From contig NZ_WXVV01000030.1 of NCBI RefSeq assembly GCF_013433315.1, positions 21,195 through 85,194 of the forward strand: DNA of 64,000 nt. Direction: 5' to 3'. The number at the start of each line of letters is the position of its first letter. Position 1 is the first letter of the stretch. This DNA comes from Pseudomonas crudilactis (GTDB lineage Bacteria > Pseudomonadota > Gammaproteobacteria > Pseudomonadales > Pseudomonadaceae). The notes beneath the pieces were generated by a model. It saw nothing but the letters and a program-made list of their open reading frames with translations. It did not search any database and was not told the DNA's origin. A program made the position numbers and the translations under genes. Below are positions 50,794 to 58,832 of the stretch, piece after piece.

Positions 50794-52022
50794 TATTTCG
50801 GCTGCTGCTTCGCGGCGGAGCCTTGGGCGCGAAGTTTTTGCTGGTGTTGGCGATCACCCATTACCTCGGGTATGAGGCGCTGGGTTTTTACGGCGTGGTG
50901 GTCGCAGCGTCGCTGATTGCGTCGAAGTTCTACAGCGTCGGTTTCAGTTCCGAGATCAATCGGTTGATCAGCGTCGGCGGCAGTTCGCGCCGCGTGGTCG
51001 ACAAGGTCCTGTTGCTGTATCTGGCGGTGGGGCTGTTGTTGTCGGTAGCGACAGTGCTGATCTATTCACTGTTCCAGACAGTTGAAGCGGGTGCCGCGCT
51101 GATCCTTTGTGTGACGCTGGTGTTGCTTACCGAACACCTGTCGTTCGAGATCAACTCGTTCGTGTTTTCCGCGCAGAAAGCCACGGCGGGCGCGCTGCTA
51201 TTTTTCATCAAGACCGGCCTCTGGGCCGTGTTGGCCGTGGGCGGGATGATGCTCGGTTGGGTCGCGGGAATCGCCAGTGTGTTGTGGTTGTGGGTCGCCG
51301 CCAACGTGCTGGTGATCATCGCCGGTTACCTGATCGTGGTGAACGTGCACAAGGGACGAGTCGCCGGCACGTTGGCCACGGCCACGGTGTGGAAGGCCGG
51401 GTTGCCGTTTTACCTCGGCACTGGATTGATCGCATTGAGTCAGTACGCCGAGCGCTTTCTGATCATCGATCTGGAACCTTATGCCAGCCTCGGTAAATAC
51501 GTGTACGCATGGTCGGCGGCGAACACTTTGCAGGCGTTGTCGTACGCGGTGGTGGCGGTGGTCGGGATTCCGGTGTTGGCCAAGCGGTTTCAGGCCGATC
51601 AGCAGGCGTTCACGGTCAAGCAACTGTTCATTAACAAGTGGGTGATGCGCTCGCTGCTGGTGTCGGCGGCGGTGGCGGTGGCGATCTATGTGTTCTTCAA
51701 CGTGGTGCTCGATTACGTCGCCACCAGCGTGCCGCGTCCGGACAATGCAATCCTCGGCGTGCTGATTTTCTCCTTCGCCTTGCGTGCGATTGGCGACATC
51801 GTCTGGGGCGGTCTGATTGCCTCGAAAAACAGTCGGGTGTCACTGGCAAGCGCTGCCATTTGCTTGTTGATTTCGGTGCCGGTCAGCTATCTGTTGATCA
51901 AGCACTATTCGATCTACGGCGCGGCGTGGGGCAACGTCTTCGCGATCATCGTGCAGCTCGTGGTGATTGCCGTGCTGACCCGCGCAACCGGTGCGAAAAA
52001 GGCTGCGTTGTCATGGGCCTGA
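50790..52022 (+). CDS. Oligosaccharide-unit flippase (Wzx-like)
   Basis: 410 residues with about 12 hydrophobic segments throughout and few charged loops; MIFRLLLRGGALGAKFLLVLAITHYLG and FYGVVVAASLIASKFYSVGFSSEIN are typical of the PST/MATE-like polysaccharide exporters. It would flip the lipid-linked repeat unit across the inner membrane. It overlaps both neighbours (50790-50793 and 52013-52022), marking a tight operon. Confidence 0.85.
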   Translation: MIFRLLLRGGALGAKFLLVLAITHYLGYEALGFYGVVVAASLIASKFYSVGFSSEINRLISVGGSSRRVVDKVLLLYLAVGLLLSVATVLIYSLFQTVEAGAALILCVTLVLLTEHLSFEINSFVFSAQKATAGALLFFIKTGLWAVLAVGGMMLGWVAGIASVLWLWVAANVLVIIAGYLIVVNVHKGRVAGTLATATVWKAGLPFYLGTGLIALSQYAERFLIIDLEPYASLGKYVYAWSAANTLQALSYAVVAVVGIPVLAKRFQADQQAFTVKQLFINKWVMRSLLVSAAVAVAIYVFFNVVLDYVATSVPRPDNAILGVLIFSFALRAIGDIVWGGLIASKNSRVSLASAAICLLISVPVSYLLIKHYSIYGAAWGNVFAIIVQLVVIAVLTRATGAKKAALSWA

Positions 52023-53116
52023 AACTGCCGTGCATCGAGTTTCGCGGCAAGCGACTCGATTCGTATGTCTCGTTCCTGATCCTCTTCACCGGGCTGTTTC
52101 TCTCGGTGGCGATGCCGCTGCTGATCCCCCGTGATCCGGGCCCCGATGCGATGACCTTGTGGTCCTCCTACGCCCGCGCCGACAACTGCAATTTCTGGAA
52201 CCCATTCTCGCCCGATCGCTCGTCCTACGAGTGTTCGGCGTTCCTGCTGCGGCCCACCGGGATCAACCTGACCAATGCCTGGGCCTACGGCATGTTCTGT
52301 AATTTTTTCCTCACGGCGATCCCGGTGGTGGTGTTTCGGCGCATGCCGTTGGCGATCTTCGGCACCCTGTGTCTGTGGGGGATTGTGCGCTCGTTCTTCC
52401 TGGAGAACCTGACCAAGGAAATCATTGTGTCAGTGGCGGTGTTGAGCATTCTGCTCAGCTCGCTGACGCGCAAATATCGCGGCGGCTTCTTTCTCTCGGC
52501 GGTGATTTACGGCGTGCTGATCCGGCCGTACTGGATTCTGTTTTCGCTGTCGTGGGTTGGCGTCTGCGTGATGAAAAAGTACGTGTCGCGCACGACGTTT
52601 TTCCTGATGTTGTTTTTGTTCTACCTCGCGGTGGCGATGTCGATTCAGCTCGCTCTGGGCTTTCCGGTGTCGTCGATTCGCGCCAGTAACAACGAACTGC
52701 GCACGGCGGGCGAGGAGGGCTCGAAATCGTTGATCGTCTCGTGGCTGACGGGCAGCGATTTCGTTTCGCAGGCGCTGGACTCGATGATCATCTTCTTCCG
52801 GCTGTCGTTCCCGGTGGAACTGATTCTGCTGTCCGGGCCGGGGCAGGTGATCTTTGTCGCGTTGATGATCATGACCGCGTTGCTGCTGTTCAAAGTCATC
52901 ACCTCGACCGATTACAAAGGCGCGCCGATCCAGACCAAACCCAAGGAACTGATCGCGATCCCGCTGGCGTTTCTGCTGGTGCAAGGCCTGTTCGAGCCGG
53001 ACTTCGGCTCCTTCGCCCGGCACTTCTCGATGGTGGTGCCGGTGTTGTTCGTTGGCCTGGGCTTGATGCTGCGGGCGAACAAACCGGTGCAGGTTGAATC
53101 AAGAATTCTGAATTGA
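52013..53116 (+). CDS. Multi-spanning membrane protein, candidate polymerase (Wzy-like)
   Basis: 367 residues. ATG 52013 overlaps the flippase stop; the frame also runs back to 51638, inside the flippase gene, which is a shadow. About nine hydrophobic segments, with a larger external loop near residues 40-85 that holds Cys residues (NCNFWNPFSPDRSSYECSAF). I recognise no family from sequence. Its position after the flippase, topology and size suggest the Wzy polymerase of the locus; this is inference. Confidence 0.65.
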   Translation: MGLKLPCIEFRGKRLDSYVSFLILFTGLFLSVAMPLLIPRDPGPDAMTLWSSYARADNCNFWNPFSPDRSSYECSAFLLRPTGINLTNAWAYGMFCNFFLTAIPVVVFRRMPLAIFGTLCLWGIVRSFFLENLTKEIIVSVAVLSILLSSLTRKYRGGFFLSAVIYGVLIRPYWILFSLSWVGVCVMKKYVSRTTFFLMLFLFYLAVAMSIQLALGFPVSSIRASNNELRTAGEEGSKSLIVSWLTGSDFVSQALDSMIIFFRLSFPVELILLSGPGQVIFVALMIMTALLLFKVITSTDYKGAPIQTKPKELIAIPLAFLLVQGLFEPDFGSFARHFSMVVPVLFVGLGLMLRANKPVQVESRILN

Positions 53117-53128
53117 GGCAGGTGCTTT

Positions 53129-54175
53129 ATGTCGAGCAAGAAAAAGTCCCTGGAGATTGAAACCCTGCGTGGCCTGGCGTGCCTGTTGCTGGTGCTCTAT
53201 CACGTCATCGGGCCGTTGGGTGGCGGGTTGAAGATCGACATCGGCTCGCCGTTCCGGGTGATCGCCGATTCGATGGTGTACGTGCGCATGCCGTTGTTCA
53301 CGTTTATTTCCGGGTACATCTATTCGATCTACAAAATCCGTGGCAATGACTTTTCCGCGTTCTTCAGCGGCAAGGTGCGGCGCTTGATCGTGCCGCTGTT
53401 TTGCGTCGGCGTGCCGTTCTCGGTGTTGCAGGCTGTCGGGCCGGGGGTGAACAAGGACGTCGGCGTGATCGACGCGTTGTTGTCGTTCTGGGTGCCGATC
53501 AACCACTTCTGGTTCTTGCAGGCGGTGTTCATCATTTTCATGTTCGTCGGGCTGCTGGAGTGGCGCGGGATGTTGCGTTCGGCGACGCGGTTGTATGGGT
53601 TGTTTGCGTTTGCGGCTGTGTTATTTCTGTTGCCGCCGTTCAAGTTCGATGCGTTCGGGATCAACGGCGCGATTTACCTGCTGCCGTTTTTCGTGGCGGG
53701 GATGATTGGCCAGGAGAACGTCGACGCGTTGAAACAGCGCTTCAAGGTGATCGGGCCGTTGGTGTTTGTGTTGATCTCGTTGACGTTGCTGTACGTCGCG
53801 GCGATTGATCGTGAGTTGATAGTCGATCGTCGCAGTCTGATCGGTCTGACCGTGGGTTGTGTGTCTTGTATCGCGTTGCTGTCGAGTGACATGCGTTCGA
53901 AGGCGCTCACCTGGTTGGGCGGTTATTCCTATGCGATTTTCCTGTTTCATGTGTTGTTCGCGGCGACGTCGCGATTTGTGCTGGGGCGGTTGGGGGTGAA
54001 GGATGAGAGCTTGCTGGTGCTCGGTGGGCTGAGCTTTGGCTTGCTGGGGCCGGTGGTGTTGTCGATGGTTTTCAGTCGGTTCAATTTCACTTCGGTGCTG
54101 TTCCTCGGCGAGCGCGTGGCGAAGAAGAAACCGGTGGCGCCCATCGTCCCTGTGGTGCAGACGCAAAACAGCTAA
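53129..54175 (+). CDS. Acyltransferase 3 family membrane protein
   Basis: 348 residues with about ten membrane segments. The opening LEIETLRGLACLLLVLYHVIG contains the conserved Arg and His of the acyltransferase-3 family (OafA/WcaH-like), which move acetyl or other acyl groups from the cytoplasm to periplasmic polysaccharide. It lies 12 bp after the polymerase candidate and is the last gene before a REP cluster. Codon use is as in its neighbours. Confidence 0.85.
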   Translation: MSSKKKSLEIETLRGLACLLLVLYHVIGPLGGGLKIDIGSPFRVIADSMVYVRMPLFTFISGYIYSIYKIRGNDFSAFFSGKVRRLIVPLFCVGVPFSVLQAVGPGVNKDVGVIDALLSFWVPINHFWFLQAVFIIFMFVGLLEWRGMLRSATRLYGLFAFAAVLFLLPPFKFDAFGINGAIYLLPFFVAGMIGQENVDALKQRFKVIGPLVFVLISLTLLYVAAIDRELIVDRRSLIGLTVGCVSCIALLSSDMRSKALTWLGGYSYAIFLFHVLFAATSRFVLGRLGVKDESLLVLGGLSFGLLGPVVLSMVFSRFNFTSVLFLGERVAKKKPVAPIVPVVQTQNS

Positions 54176-54177
54176 AA

Positions 54178-54335
54178 GCTTCGCGAGCAGGCTCACTCCC
54201 ACAAATTTTCTTGGTGTACACAGATTTAGCGGATGACCGCGATAAATGTAGGCCTTCGTCTGCTCGCGATAGCGTTGTGTCAGTCAATGCATTTGTATTG
54301 GATAGACCGCTATCGCGAGCAGGCGAAGGCCTACA
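54178..54335. repeat. REP copy plus REPIN between acyltransferase and SGNH genes
   Basis: A single REP (54178-54204, TTCGCGAGCAGGCTCACTCC) is followed by an inverted REP pair (54246-54335) whose arms read TGTAGGCCTTCGTCTGCTCG and the complement. The cluster occupies most of the 218-bp gap. Confidence 0.85.
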
Positions 54336-54393
54336 GTTGATCTCTGTACACCCAAGCATTCAGTGGGCCATTCCAGACTGAAGGAAATTTTGC

Positions 54394-55524
54394 ATGTTGG
54401 CAGTAGATGACGCGCAACCCGTGGCAGCGTCGGTGGTTCAGGTAGGCGATGCCCGCGAGCGTTTTGCGCAGTGGCGTGAAGGCAATGCGGGCAAGGTGTT
54501 GTCGGTCTCGGTGATCGGCGACAGCTACAGCGCCGGGCAGGATTTCTACCTGAACAAACTGGTGCAGCGCGTGGCCGGGGAGGTGGGTTTTGCCGGGCCG
54601 GGTTATGTCGGTTTCAACCACGGCGCGGCGCTGGGCGGCACACATTTCAAATACACCCGCAGCAGTGACAAATACTTTGGCGGCGACTGGAAGGTTTCAA
54701 ACCTGGGGCAAGCCAGCCCGGACAGCCGCACGGTGACAGGCCGGCCCGGTGCATGGTTGCAAGTGGATGCGAGTCCGACGCCGCGCATCGATACCGCTGT
54801 CACTCAGGCGAAACTTCTTTATCTGGGTAATGGCGAATCCAGCGAAATCCGCTACCGCTGGACGCCCGCACAAGAATGGCAACCGTTGAAACTTCAAGGT
54901 TCTGGCGTTCAGGAAGTACCGCTGACAGGTCTCTCGGCAGCGAAAGACTGGTCCTTCAAACTGGAAGTGGTAAAGGGCGCACCGACGTTATTCGGCGTGT
55001 GGATGAGCAACGATCAGAACGGCGTTCGCGTCTCGAAACTGGCGGCCTCCGGCGCGGCCTCTGCGGACTTCTATCACAAGGACCCGCAATGGCAAGTGCA
55101 GTGGAAAGCTGCCGTGTCGAAGATCCCGGCTGATGTTTACTTGATCATGCTCGGCGGTAACGATCAGGGTTTTGGCGTGAAGCCCGCACAGTACTTGCAG
55201 AATGTTCAGGGTCTGGTGGGCATGCTCCGCGAAATTCAGCCGCAGGCGAGCATTAACTTGATCATGCGCCAGGACACCACACGCTCCAGCGCTTACCCGA
55301 TGTCGGCGTATGCGCAGGTGCTTGAACCGTGGGCGCGGGAGCAGCATCTGGGGTACGCCAATCTTCAGTGTGCGTTCGGGCCGGACGTTAAACGCTACGC
55401 GGCGGCAATGATTGGCCCGGACAAGATTCACCCGGTGCCGACCACGGGCGGGAAGGTGATTGCTGATTACTTCTATGGCTGGATCATGGGCGCCAAGGAT
55501 CGTTGCGACACCCTCCCGAAATAA
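54394..55524 (+). CDS. SGNH/GDSL-type hydrolase (putative polysaccharide O-acyl esterase)
   Basis: 376 residues. Block I VSVIGDSYSAGQDFY (catalytic Ser), block III LIMLGGNDQGF, and block V DKIHPVPTTGG (Asp and His); the middle part (about 100-200) is a beta-rich insertion. AAGGAAA stands before the ATG. No signal peptide or membrane segment is visible at this start, which is odd for an enzyme that should act on exported polymer opposite the acyltransferase. It is probably an O-acetyl editing enzyme of the locus (inference). Confidence 0.75.
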   Translation: MLAVDDAQPVAASVVQVGDARERFAQWREGNAGKVLSVSVIGDSYSAGQDFYLNKLVQRVAGEVGFAGPGYVGFNHGAALGGTHFKYTRSSDKYFGGDWKVSNLGQASPDSRTVTGRPGAWLQVDASPTPRIDTAVTQAKLLYLGNGESSEIRYRWTPAQEWQPLKLQGSGVQEVPLTGLSAAKDWSFKLEVVKGAPTLFGVWMSNDQNGVRVSKLAASGAASADFYHKDPQWQVQWKAAVSKIPADVYLIMLGGNDQGFGVKPAQYLQNVQGLVGMLREIQPQASINLIMRQDTTRSSAYPMSAYAQVLEPWAREQHLGYANLQCAFGPDVKRYAAAMIGPDKIHPVPTTGGKVIADYFYGWIMGAKDRCDTLPK

Positions 55525-55538
55525 CCACCAGACCCACT

Positions 55539-55620
55539 GTAGGAGCTGCCGAAGGCTGCGATCTTTTGATCTTTTTTTAAGATCAAGATCAAAAGATCGC
55601 AGCCTTCGGCAGCTCCTACA
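55539..55620. repeat. Long inverted repeat, TGTAGGAGCTGCCGAAGGCT type REPIN
   Basis: Nearly perfect 35-bp arms: TGTAGGAGCTGCCGAAGGCT then GCGATCTTTTGATC, with the complement at the right, separated by about 10 bases. It is a different REP family from the others in the window. It ends 18 bp before the stop of the next minus-strand gene, so it may also terminate both convergent transcripts. Confidence 0.88.
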
Positions 55621-55638
55621 TTGGGGATGTGTCAGGCA

Positions 55639-56052
55639 TTAGACGTCTTGCGTGAAGGCGTCGACCTGCTCGAGCAATTCCGCAATCTTCTGCGGCATCA
55701 GCCGCGTATCGCACCGAGTCTCAACGTTGATGATGATCGCCGGGTCGTTGCAGCAAATCCGCACGCGAAAACGCCAGTCGCTGAAGATCACCTTCAGACC
55801 ATCCTGGTCATCCATTTCCAGCGCCTGCTCGCCATACAGCTTTTTCAAATGTGCGAGCAGCGGATAGGGATCGCGCAGCGGCCGGCGGATATCACCGGAC
55901 GCCGGAAACACACCAATCCGCTCCACCAGCAGAATCGTGCCCAGCCAGGACTCGTTGGCGCTGGGCAACGGCTGATGGCGTGACAACCAGCTCATCACCC
56001 CGAGGTTACCCACCTCGCGTTCAATCTCTACGGAATGTTGTGCAATGTTCAT
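55639..56052 (-). CDS. Stand-alone phosphomannomutase domain-IV-like protein
   Basis: 137 residues. Residues 49-133 resemble the C-terminal domain of CpsG/ManB phosphomannomutases: FPASGDI, then DGLKVIFSDWRFRVR and NVETRCDTRLM correspond to SGEI, DGLSMEFADWRFNLR and NVESRGD. The phosphate-gripping loop, RxSNTEP in active enzymes, reads RICCNDP. The first 48 residues are unrelated and not hydrophobic. The catalytic domains are absent, so this is not an enzyme; it may be a regulatory or binding remnant. It is 47 bp downstream of galU in the same direction. Confidence 0.65.
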   Translation of the reverse strand: MNIAQHSVEIEREVGNLGVMSWLSRHQPLPSANESWLGTILLVERIGVFPASGDIRRPLRDPYPLLAHLKKLYGEQALEMDDQDGLKVIFSDWRFRVRICCNDPAIIINVETRCDTRLMPQKIAELLEQVDAFTQDV

Positions 56053-56099
56053 GGTGGCCTGCCTGAAATGAAGAGTGGGCGTGGGGTTTTGGAGCCGTC

Positions 56100-56933
56100 T
56101 CAGCGGCCCTTGAGGTAAACGTTTTCGTAGCAGAAATTGGTTGCCTGCAAGTAACCCTCGGCGTCACCGCAGTCAAAGCGCAGACCTTTGAACTTGTAGG
56201 CCAGCACGCAACCGTTCTGCGCCTGTTTCATCAGCGCGTCAGTGATCTGGATCTCGCCGCCCTTGCCCGGTTGGGTGTCGGCGATCAGGTCGAAAATGTC
56301 CGGGGTGAGGATGTAGCGGCCAATGATCGCCAGGTTCGACGGCGCATCTTGCGGGGCCGGTTTTTCCACCATGTTGTTGACCCGGTAAATGCCGTCGGAC
56401 ATCAGCTCGCCGGCAATCACCCCGTACTTGTGGGTCTGGTCGGCCGGGACTTCCTGGATGGCGACGATCGAGCAGCGGAATTTCTTGTACAGCTCAATCA
56501 TCTGGGTGAGCACGCCGTCACCTTCGAGGTTCAGGCACAGGTCATCAGCCAGCACCACGGCGAAGGGTTCGTCGCCGATCAGCGGACGACCGCTGAGAAT
56601 CGCGTGGCCCAGACCTTTCATTTCCACCTGACGGGTGTAGGAGAAGGTGCAGGTGTCGATCAGCTCGCGGGTGCCGGCGAGGAACTTCTCTTTCTCGGTA
56701 CCGCGGATCTGGTGTTCGAGTTCGTAACTGATGTCGAAATGGTCTTCCAGTGCACGCTTGCCGCGACCGGTGACGATGGCCATGTGTTGCAGACCGGCGT
56801 CCCGCGCTTCTTCGACGGCGTACTCGATCAACGGCTTGTTGACGATCGGCAGCATCTCTTTCGGCATGGCTTTGGTCGCCGGCAGGAAACGCGTGCCATA
56901 GCCGGCAGCGGGGAACAAACATTTACGAATCAT
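56100..56933 (-). CDS. galU: UTP-glucose-1-phosphate uridylyltransferase GalU
   Basis: 277 residues. Nucleotidyltransferase motif FPAAGYGTRFLPATKAMPKE with the Mg-binding VVLADDLCL and VNNMVEKPAP segments. It makes UDP-glucose for this locus and for lipopolysaccharide and trehalose. ATG 56933 has AGGA upstream; the frame starts 7 codons earlier. It is divergent from galE, and both are controlled from an intergenic region carrying the 17-bp motif. Confidence 0.96.
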   Translation of the reverse strand: MIRKCLFPAAGYGTRFLPATKAMPKEMLPIVNKPLIEYAVEEARDAGLQHMAIVTGRGKRALEDHFDISYELEHQIRGTEKEKFLAGTRELIDTCTFSYTRQVEMKGLGHAILSGRPLIGDEPFAVVLADDLCLNLEGDGVLTQMIELYKKFRCSIVAIQEVPADQTHKYGVIAGELMSDGIYRVNNMVEKPAPQDAPSNLAIIGRYILTPDIFDLIADTQPGKGGEIQITDALMKQAQNGCVLAYKFKGLRFDCGDAEGYLQATNFCYENVYLKGR

Positions 56934-57023
56934 AAAAGTATCCTGGACAGTCATGGAACACAGGCGACAGATGCGCGCACTAATAAAGGGCGTGCAAGTT
57001 CAATGTTGGATTGAAGGCTTACT

Positions 57024-57047
57024 TTAATACCTGAGTCAGGTTATTAA
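57024..57047. promoter_or_regulatory. Palindromic operator candidate upstream of galU
   Basis: Near-perfect inverted repeat: TTAATACCTGA, central G, TCAGGTTATTAA, with one extra base in the right arm. It lies 90 bp upstream of the galU start. It does not match an operator I know. Confidence 0.45.
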
Positions 57048-57078
57048 TGGCAAATGCGAGTGACGGTAAAACACGACA

Positions 57079-57095
57079 ATGTTATGAGATGTCGG
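57079..57095 (+). promoter_or_regulatory. 17-bp locus motif, copy B1
   Basis: ATGTTATGAGATGTCGG; same ends as copy A1 (ATGTTAT ... TGTCGG) with a different centre, which points to the two end blocks as the constrained parts. Confidence 0.55.
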
Positions 57096-57107
57096 TAAGT
57101 GCGTTAT

Positions 57108-57124
57108 TAGTTATTTTTAGTCGG
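57108..57124 (+). promoter_or_regulatory. 17-bp locus motif, copy B2
   Basis: TAGTTATTTTTAGTCGG, 29 bp after B1 and in the same orientation. Confidence 0.55.
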
Positions 57125-57323
57125 TATCTGTTGATAGTGATGAGTGCACAGGGAGTGCTAATAAGTACCAAGCAATACAGTGTGACCTGCAAAAATATTT
57201 ATTGCCAGTCATTGAACTAGTTTTGTTTTCGGTTGTTGTCGCCTGTTTGTGTGGATTGTGACACATCTTCAATAAATCAGGCTTGACACGCTACTTGTCA
57301 CTCATCCAAAGACGGATAGCACT

Positions 57324-58340
57324 ATGAAGATTCTGGTAACGGGTGGTGCCGGCTATATCGGCTCGCATACCACACTTGCATTGCTTGAAGCAGGTTATGA
57401 AGTTGTCGTACTGGATAATCTTTGCAACAGCAGTGAAGCCGCGTTGCACGCCGTTGAGGGCATTTGCGGCAAGAGTGCCTGGATGATCCGCGGCGATGTC
57501 TGTGACCGGGCACTGCTCGACCGGATTTTCCGCGAACACAACATCGAAGCGGTGCTGCATTTTGCCGGCCTGAAAGCGGTCGGCGAGAGCGTGCGCAAGC
57601 CGCTCGAGTACTACGAGACCAACGTCAGCGGCAGCATCAATCTGTGCCAGGCGATGGCGGCGGCGGGGGTGTTCCGGCTGGTGTTCAGTTCGTCAGCCAC
57701 GGTGTACGGCGAGCCTGAGCAGATGCCGATCCGCGAGGATTTCCCCACCGGCAACCCGACCAATCCCTACGGCCAGTCCAAGCTCATCGTCGAGAATGTC
57801 CTGCGTGATCTGAGCCTGGCCGAGCCGCGCTGGAGCATCGCCTTGCTGCGCTACTTCAACCCGATCGGCGCCCACCATAGCGGCGATATGGGCGAAGACC
57901 CCAACGGCATCCCGAATAATCTGGTGCCTTACATCAGCCAGGTCGCGGTCGGCAGCCTGCAAGAGCTGTCGATCTTCGGTAACGATTACCCGACGGTCGA
58001 CGGCACCGGCGTGCGCGATTACATCCACGTCGTCGATCTGGCGGACGGGCATTTGAAGGCCTTGCAGTCGATCTCCGAGCGCACTGGCATTCATACGTGG
58101 AACCTCGGCACCGGCGATGGCTACAGCGTGCTGCAGGTGCTCCACGCCTTCGAGCAGGCCTGTGGGCAACCGGTGCCGTATCGGATGATGCCGCGTCGCT
58201 CCGGGGATATCGCCGAGAGTTGGGCCGACGCCTCCAAGGCTGCGAAGGAACTTGGCTGGAAAGCCACGCGCAACTTGCAGGACATGGTCACTGACACTTG
58301 GCGCTGGCAATCGAACCATCCCAAAGGCTACTTGCGATGA
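57324..58340 (+). CDS. galE: UDP-glucose 4-epimerase
   Basis: 338 residues, extended SDR. NAD-binding VTGGAGYIGSHTTLAL, the Ser/Thr of FSSSATVYGEPEQMP, the catalytic YxxxK in NPYGQSKLIVENVL, and ALLRYFNPIGAHHSG. It interconverts UDP-glucose and UDP-galactose, supplying galactose for the polymer. It follows the motif-bearing region, and 230 bp later the next motif-bearing region starts the export genes. Confidence 0.95.
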   Translation: MKILVTGGAGYIGSHTTLALLEAGYEVVVLDNLCNSSEAALHAVEGICGKSAWMIRGDVCDRALLDRIFREHNIEAVLHFAGLKAVGESVRKPLEYYETNVSGSINLCQAMAAAGVFRLVFSSSATVYGEPEQMPIREDFPTGNPTNPYGQSKLIVENVLRDLSLAEPRWSIALLRYFNPIGAHHSGDMGEDPNGIPNNLVPYISQVAVGSLQELSIFGNDYPTVDGTGVRDYIHVVDLADGHLKALQSISERTGIHTWNLGTGDGYSVLQVLHAFEQACGQPVPYRMMPRRSGDIAESWADASKAAKELGWKATRNLQDMVTDTWRWQSNHPKGYLR

Positions 58341-58355
58341 TGGCCATTTAGTCCA

Positions 58356-58372
58356 ATGTTATTTTCAGTCAG
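58356..58372 (+). promoter_or_regulatory. 17-bp locus motif, copy C1
   Basis: ATGTTATTTTCAGTCAG, 15 bp after the galE stop. Confidence 0.55.
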
Positions 58373-58373
58373 C

Positions 58374-58390
58374 TTGTTAGATAACGTCGG
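58374..58390 (+). promoter_or_regulatory. 17-bp locus motif, copy C2
   Basis: TTGTTAGATAACGTCGG, 18 bp (start to start) after C1 and in the same orientation; the most divergent copy, matching in GTTA and GTCGG. Confidence 0.45.
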
Positions 58391-58570
58391 GAAATTACAC
58401 TGGCAATGCCTTTTGCAAGTCCGTAGATATAAACCTGCCGTTCGACTTTTATCAGTTGGGTAAGACTGTGAAAGAACAACGGATCTTGTTCGCGCTTTTT
58501 GCGGACTTGAACTCACCACCGCTAACTCAGGCCAGTTTTATAACAGGTCGAATGTTAGAAAGGAGTTGAT

Positions 58571-58807
58571 ATGAAAAAAGTGATGGCAGTTGCCCTGTTG
58601 ACGATGTTGAGCAACTGGGCTGCCGCCGCTGAAGCACCGCTGACAGCGGTAACCAATGTAGGTGGCAACGTGGCGGCTTCTCAAGCGCCCGCAGCCAGTA
58701 CTGCAATGGTTGCCAGTGCTGTAGCGGCGTCTAACAGCGGTGGCAGTGCCAACGGCGGTACCACCGGTACGACGGGTACCACCGGTACAACCGGCACGCA
58801 TAACTAA
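58571..58807 (+). CDS. Small secreted Thr/Gly-repeat protein (GfcA/YjbE-like)
   Basis: 78 residues. Signal peptide MKKVMAVALLTMLSNWAAAA; the mature peptide is Ala/Ser/Val-rich and ends in the repeat GGTTGTTGTTGTTGTHN, encoded by 9-bp direct DNA repeats near 58755-58800. In E. coli, gfcA and yjbE, the first genes of the group-4 capsule and yjb operons, encode similarly small Thr/Gly-rich secreted proteins of unknown function; here too it starts the export operon. AAAGGAG gives a strong ribosome site. A terminator-like hairpin follows, so it may be made in excess over the genes behind it. Confidence 0.75.
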   Translation: MKKVMAVALLTMLSNWAAAAEAPLTAVTNVGGNVAASQAPAASTAMVASAVAASNSGGSANGGTTGTTGTTGTTGTHN

Positions 58808-58832
58808 CAGGAAGTTCTGTTAGTGCAGTACA

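Larger units (their letters stand above)
56934..57323. other. AT-rich divergent galU-galE control region
   Basis: 390 bp without a gene. It has a palindrome at 57024-57047 (arms TTAATACCTGA and TCAGGTTATTAA), two 17-bp motif copies (57079-57095, 57108-57124), an A/T-rich block to 57230, and TTGACA at 57283-57288 with no good -10 at 17 bp. No protein frame is convincing. Confidence 0.6.

Noticed and set aside
51638..52012. Upstream extension of the polymerase-like gene
   Set aside because: Lies wholly inside the flippase gene; Gly/Arg-rich translation is a shadow, and ATG 52013 begins the hydrophobic protein.
57213..57245. AlgU (sigma-22) promoter before galE
   Set aside because: GAACTA is present, but no TCTGA-like -10 at 16-17 bp.
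57284..57299. Sigma-54 promoter before galE
   Set aside because: TGACACG-N4-TTGTC resembles the -24/-12 pattern but lacks both the invariant GG and GC.
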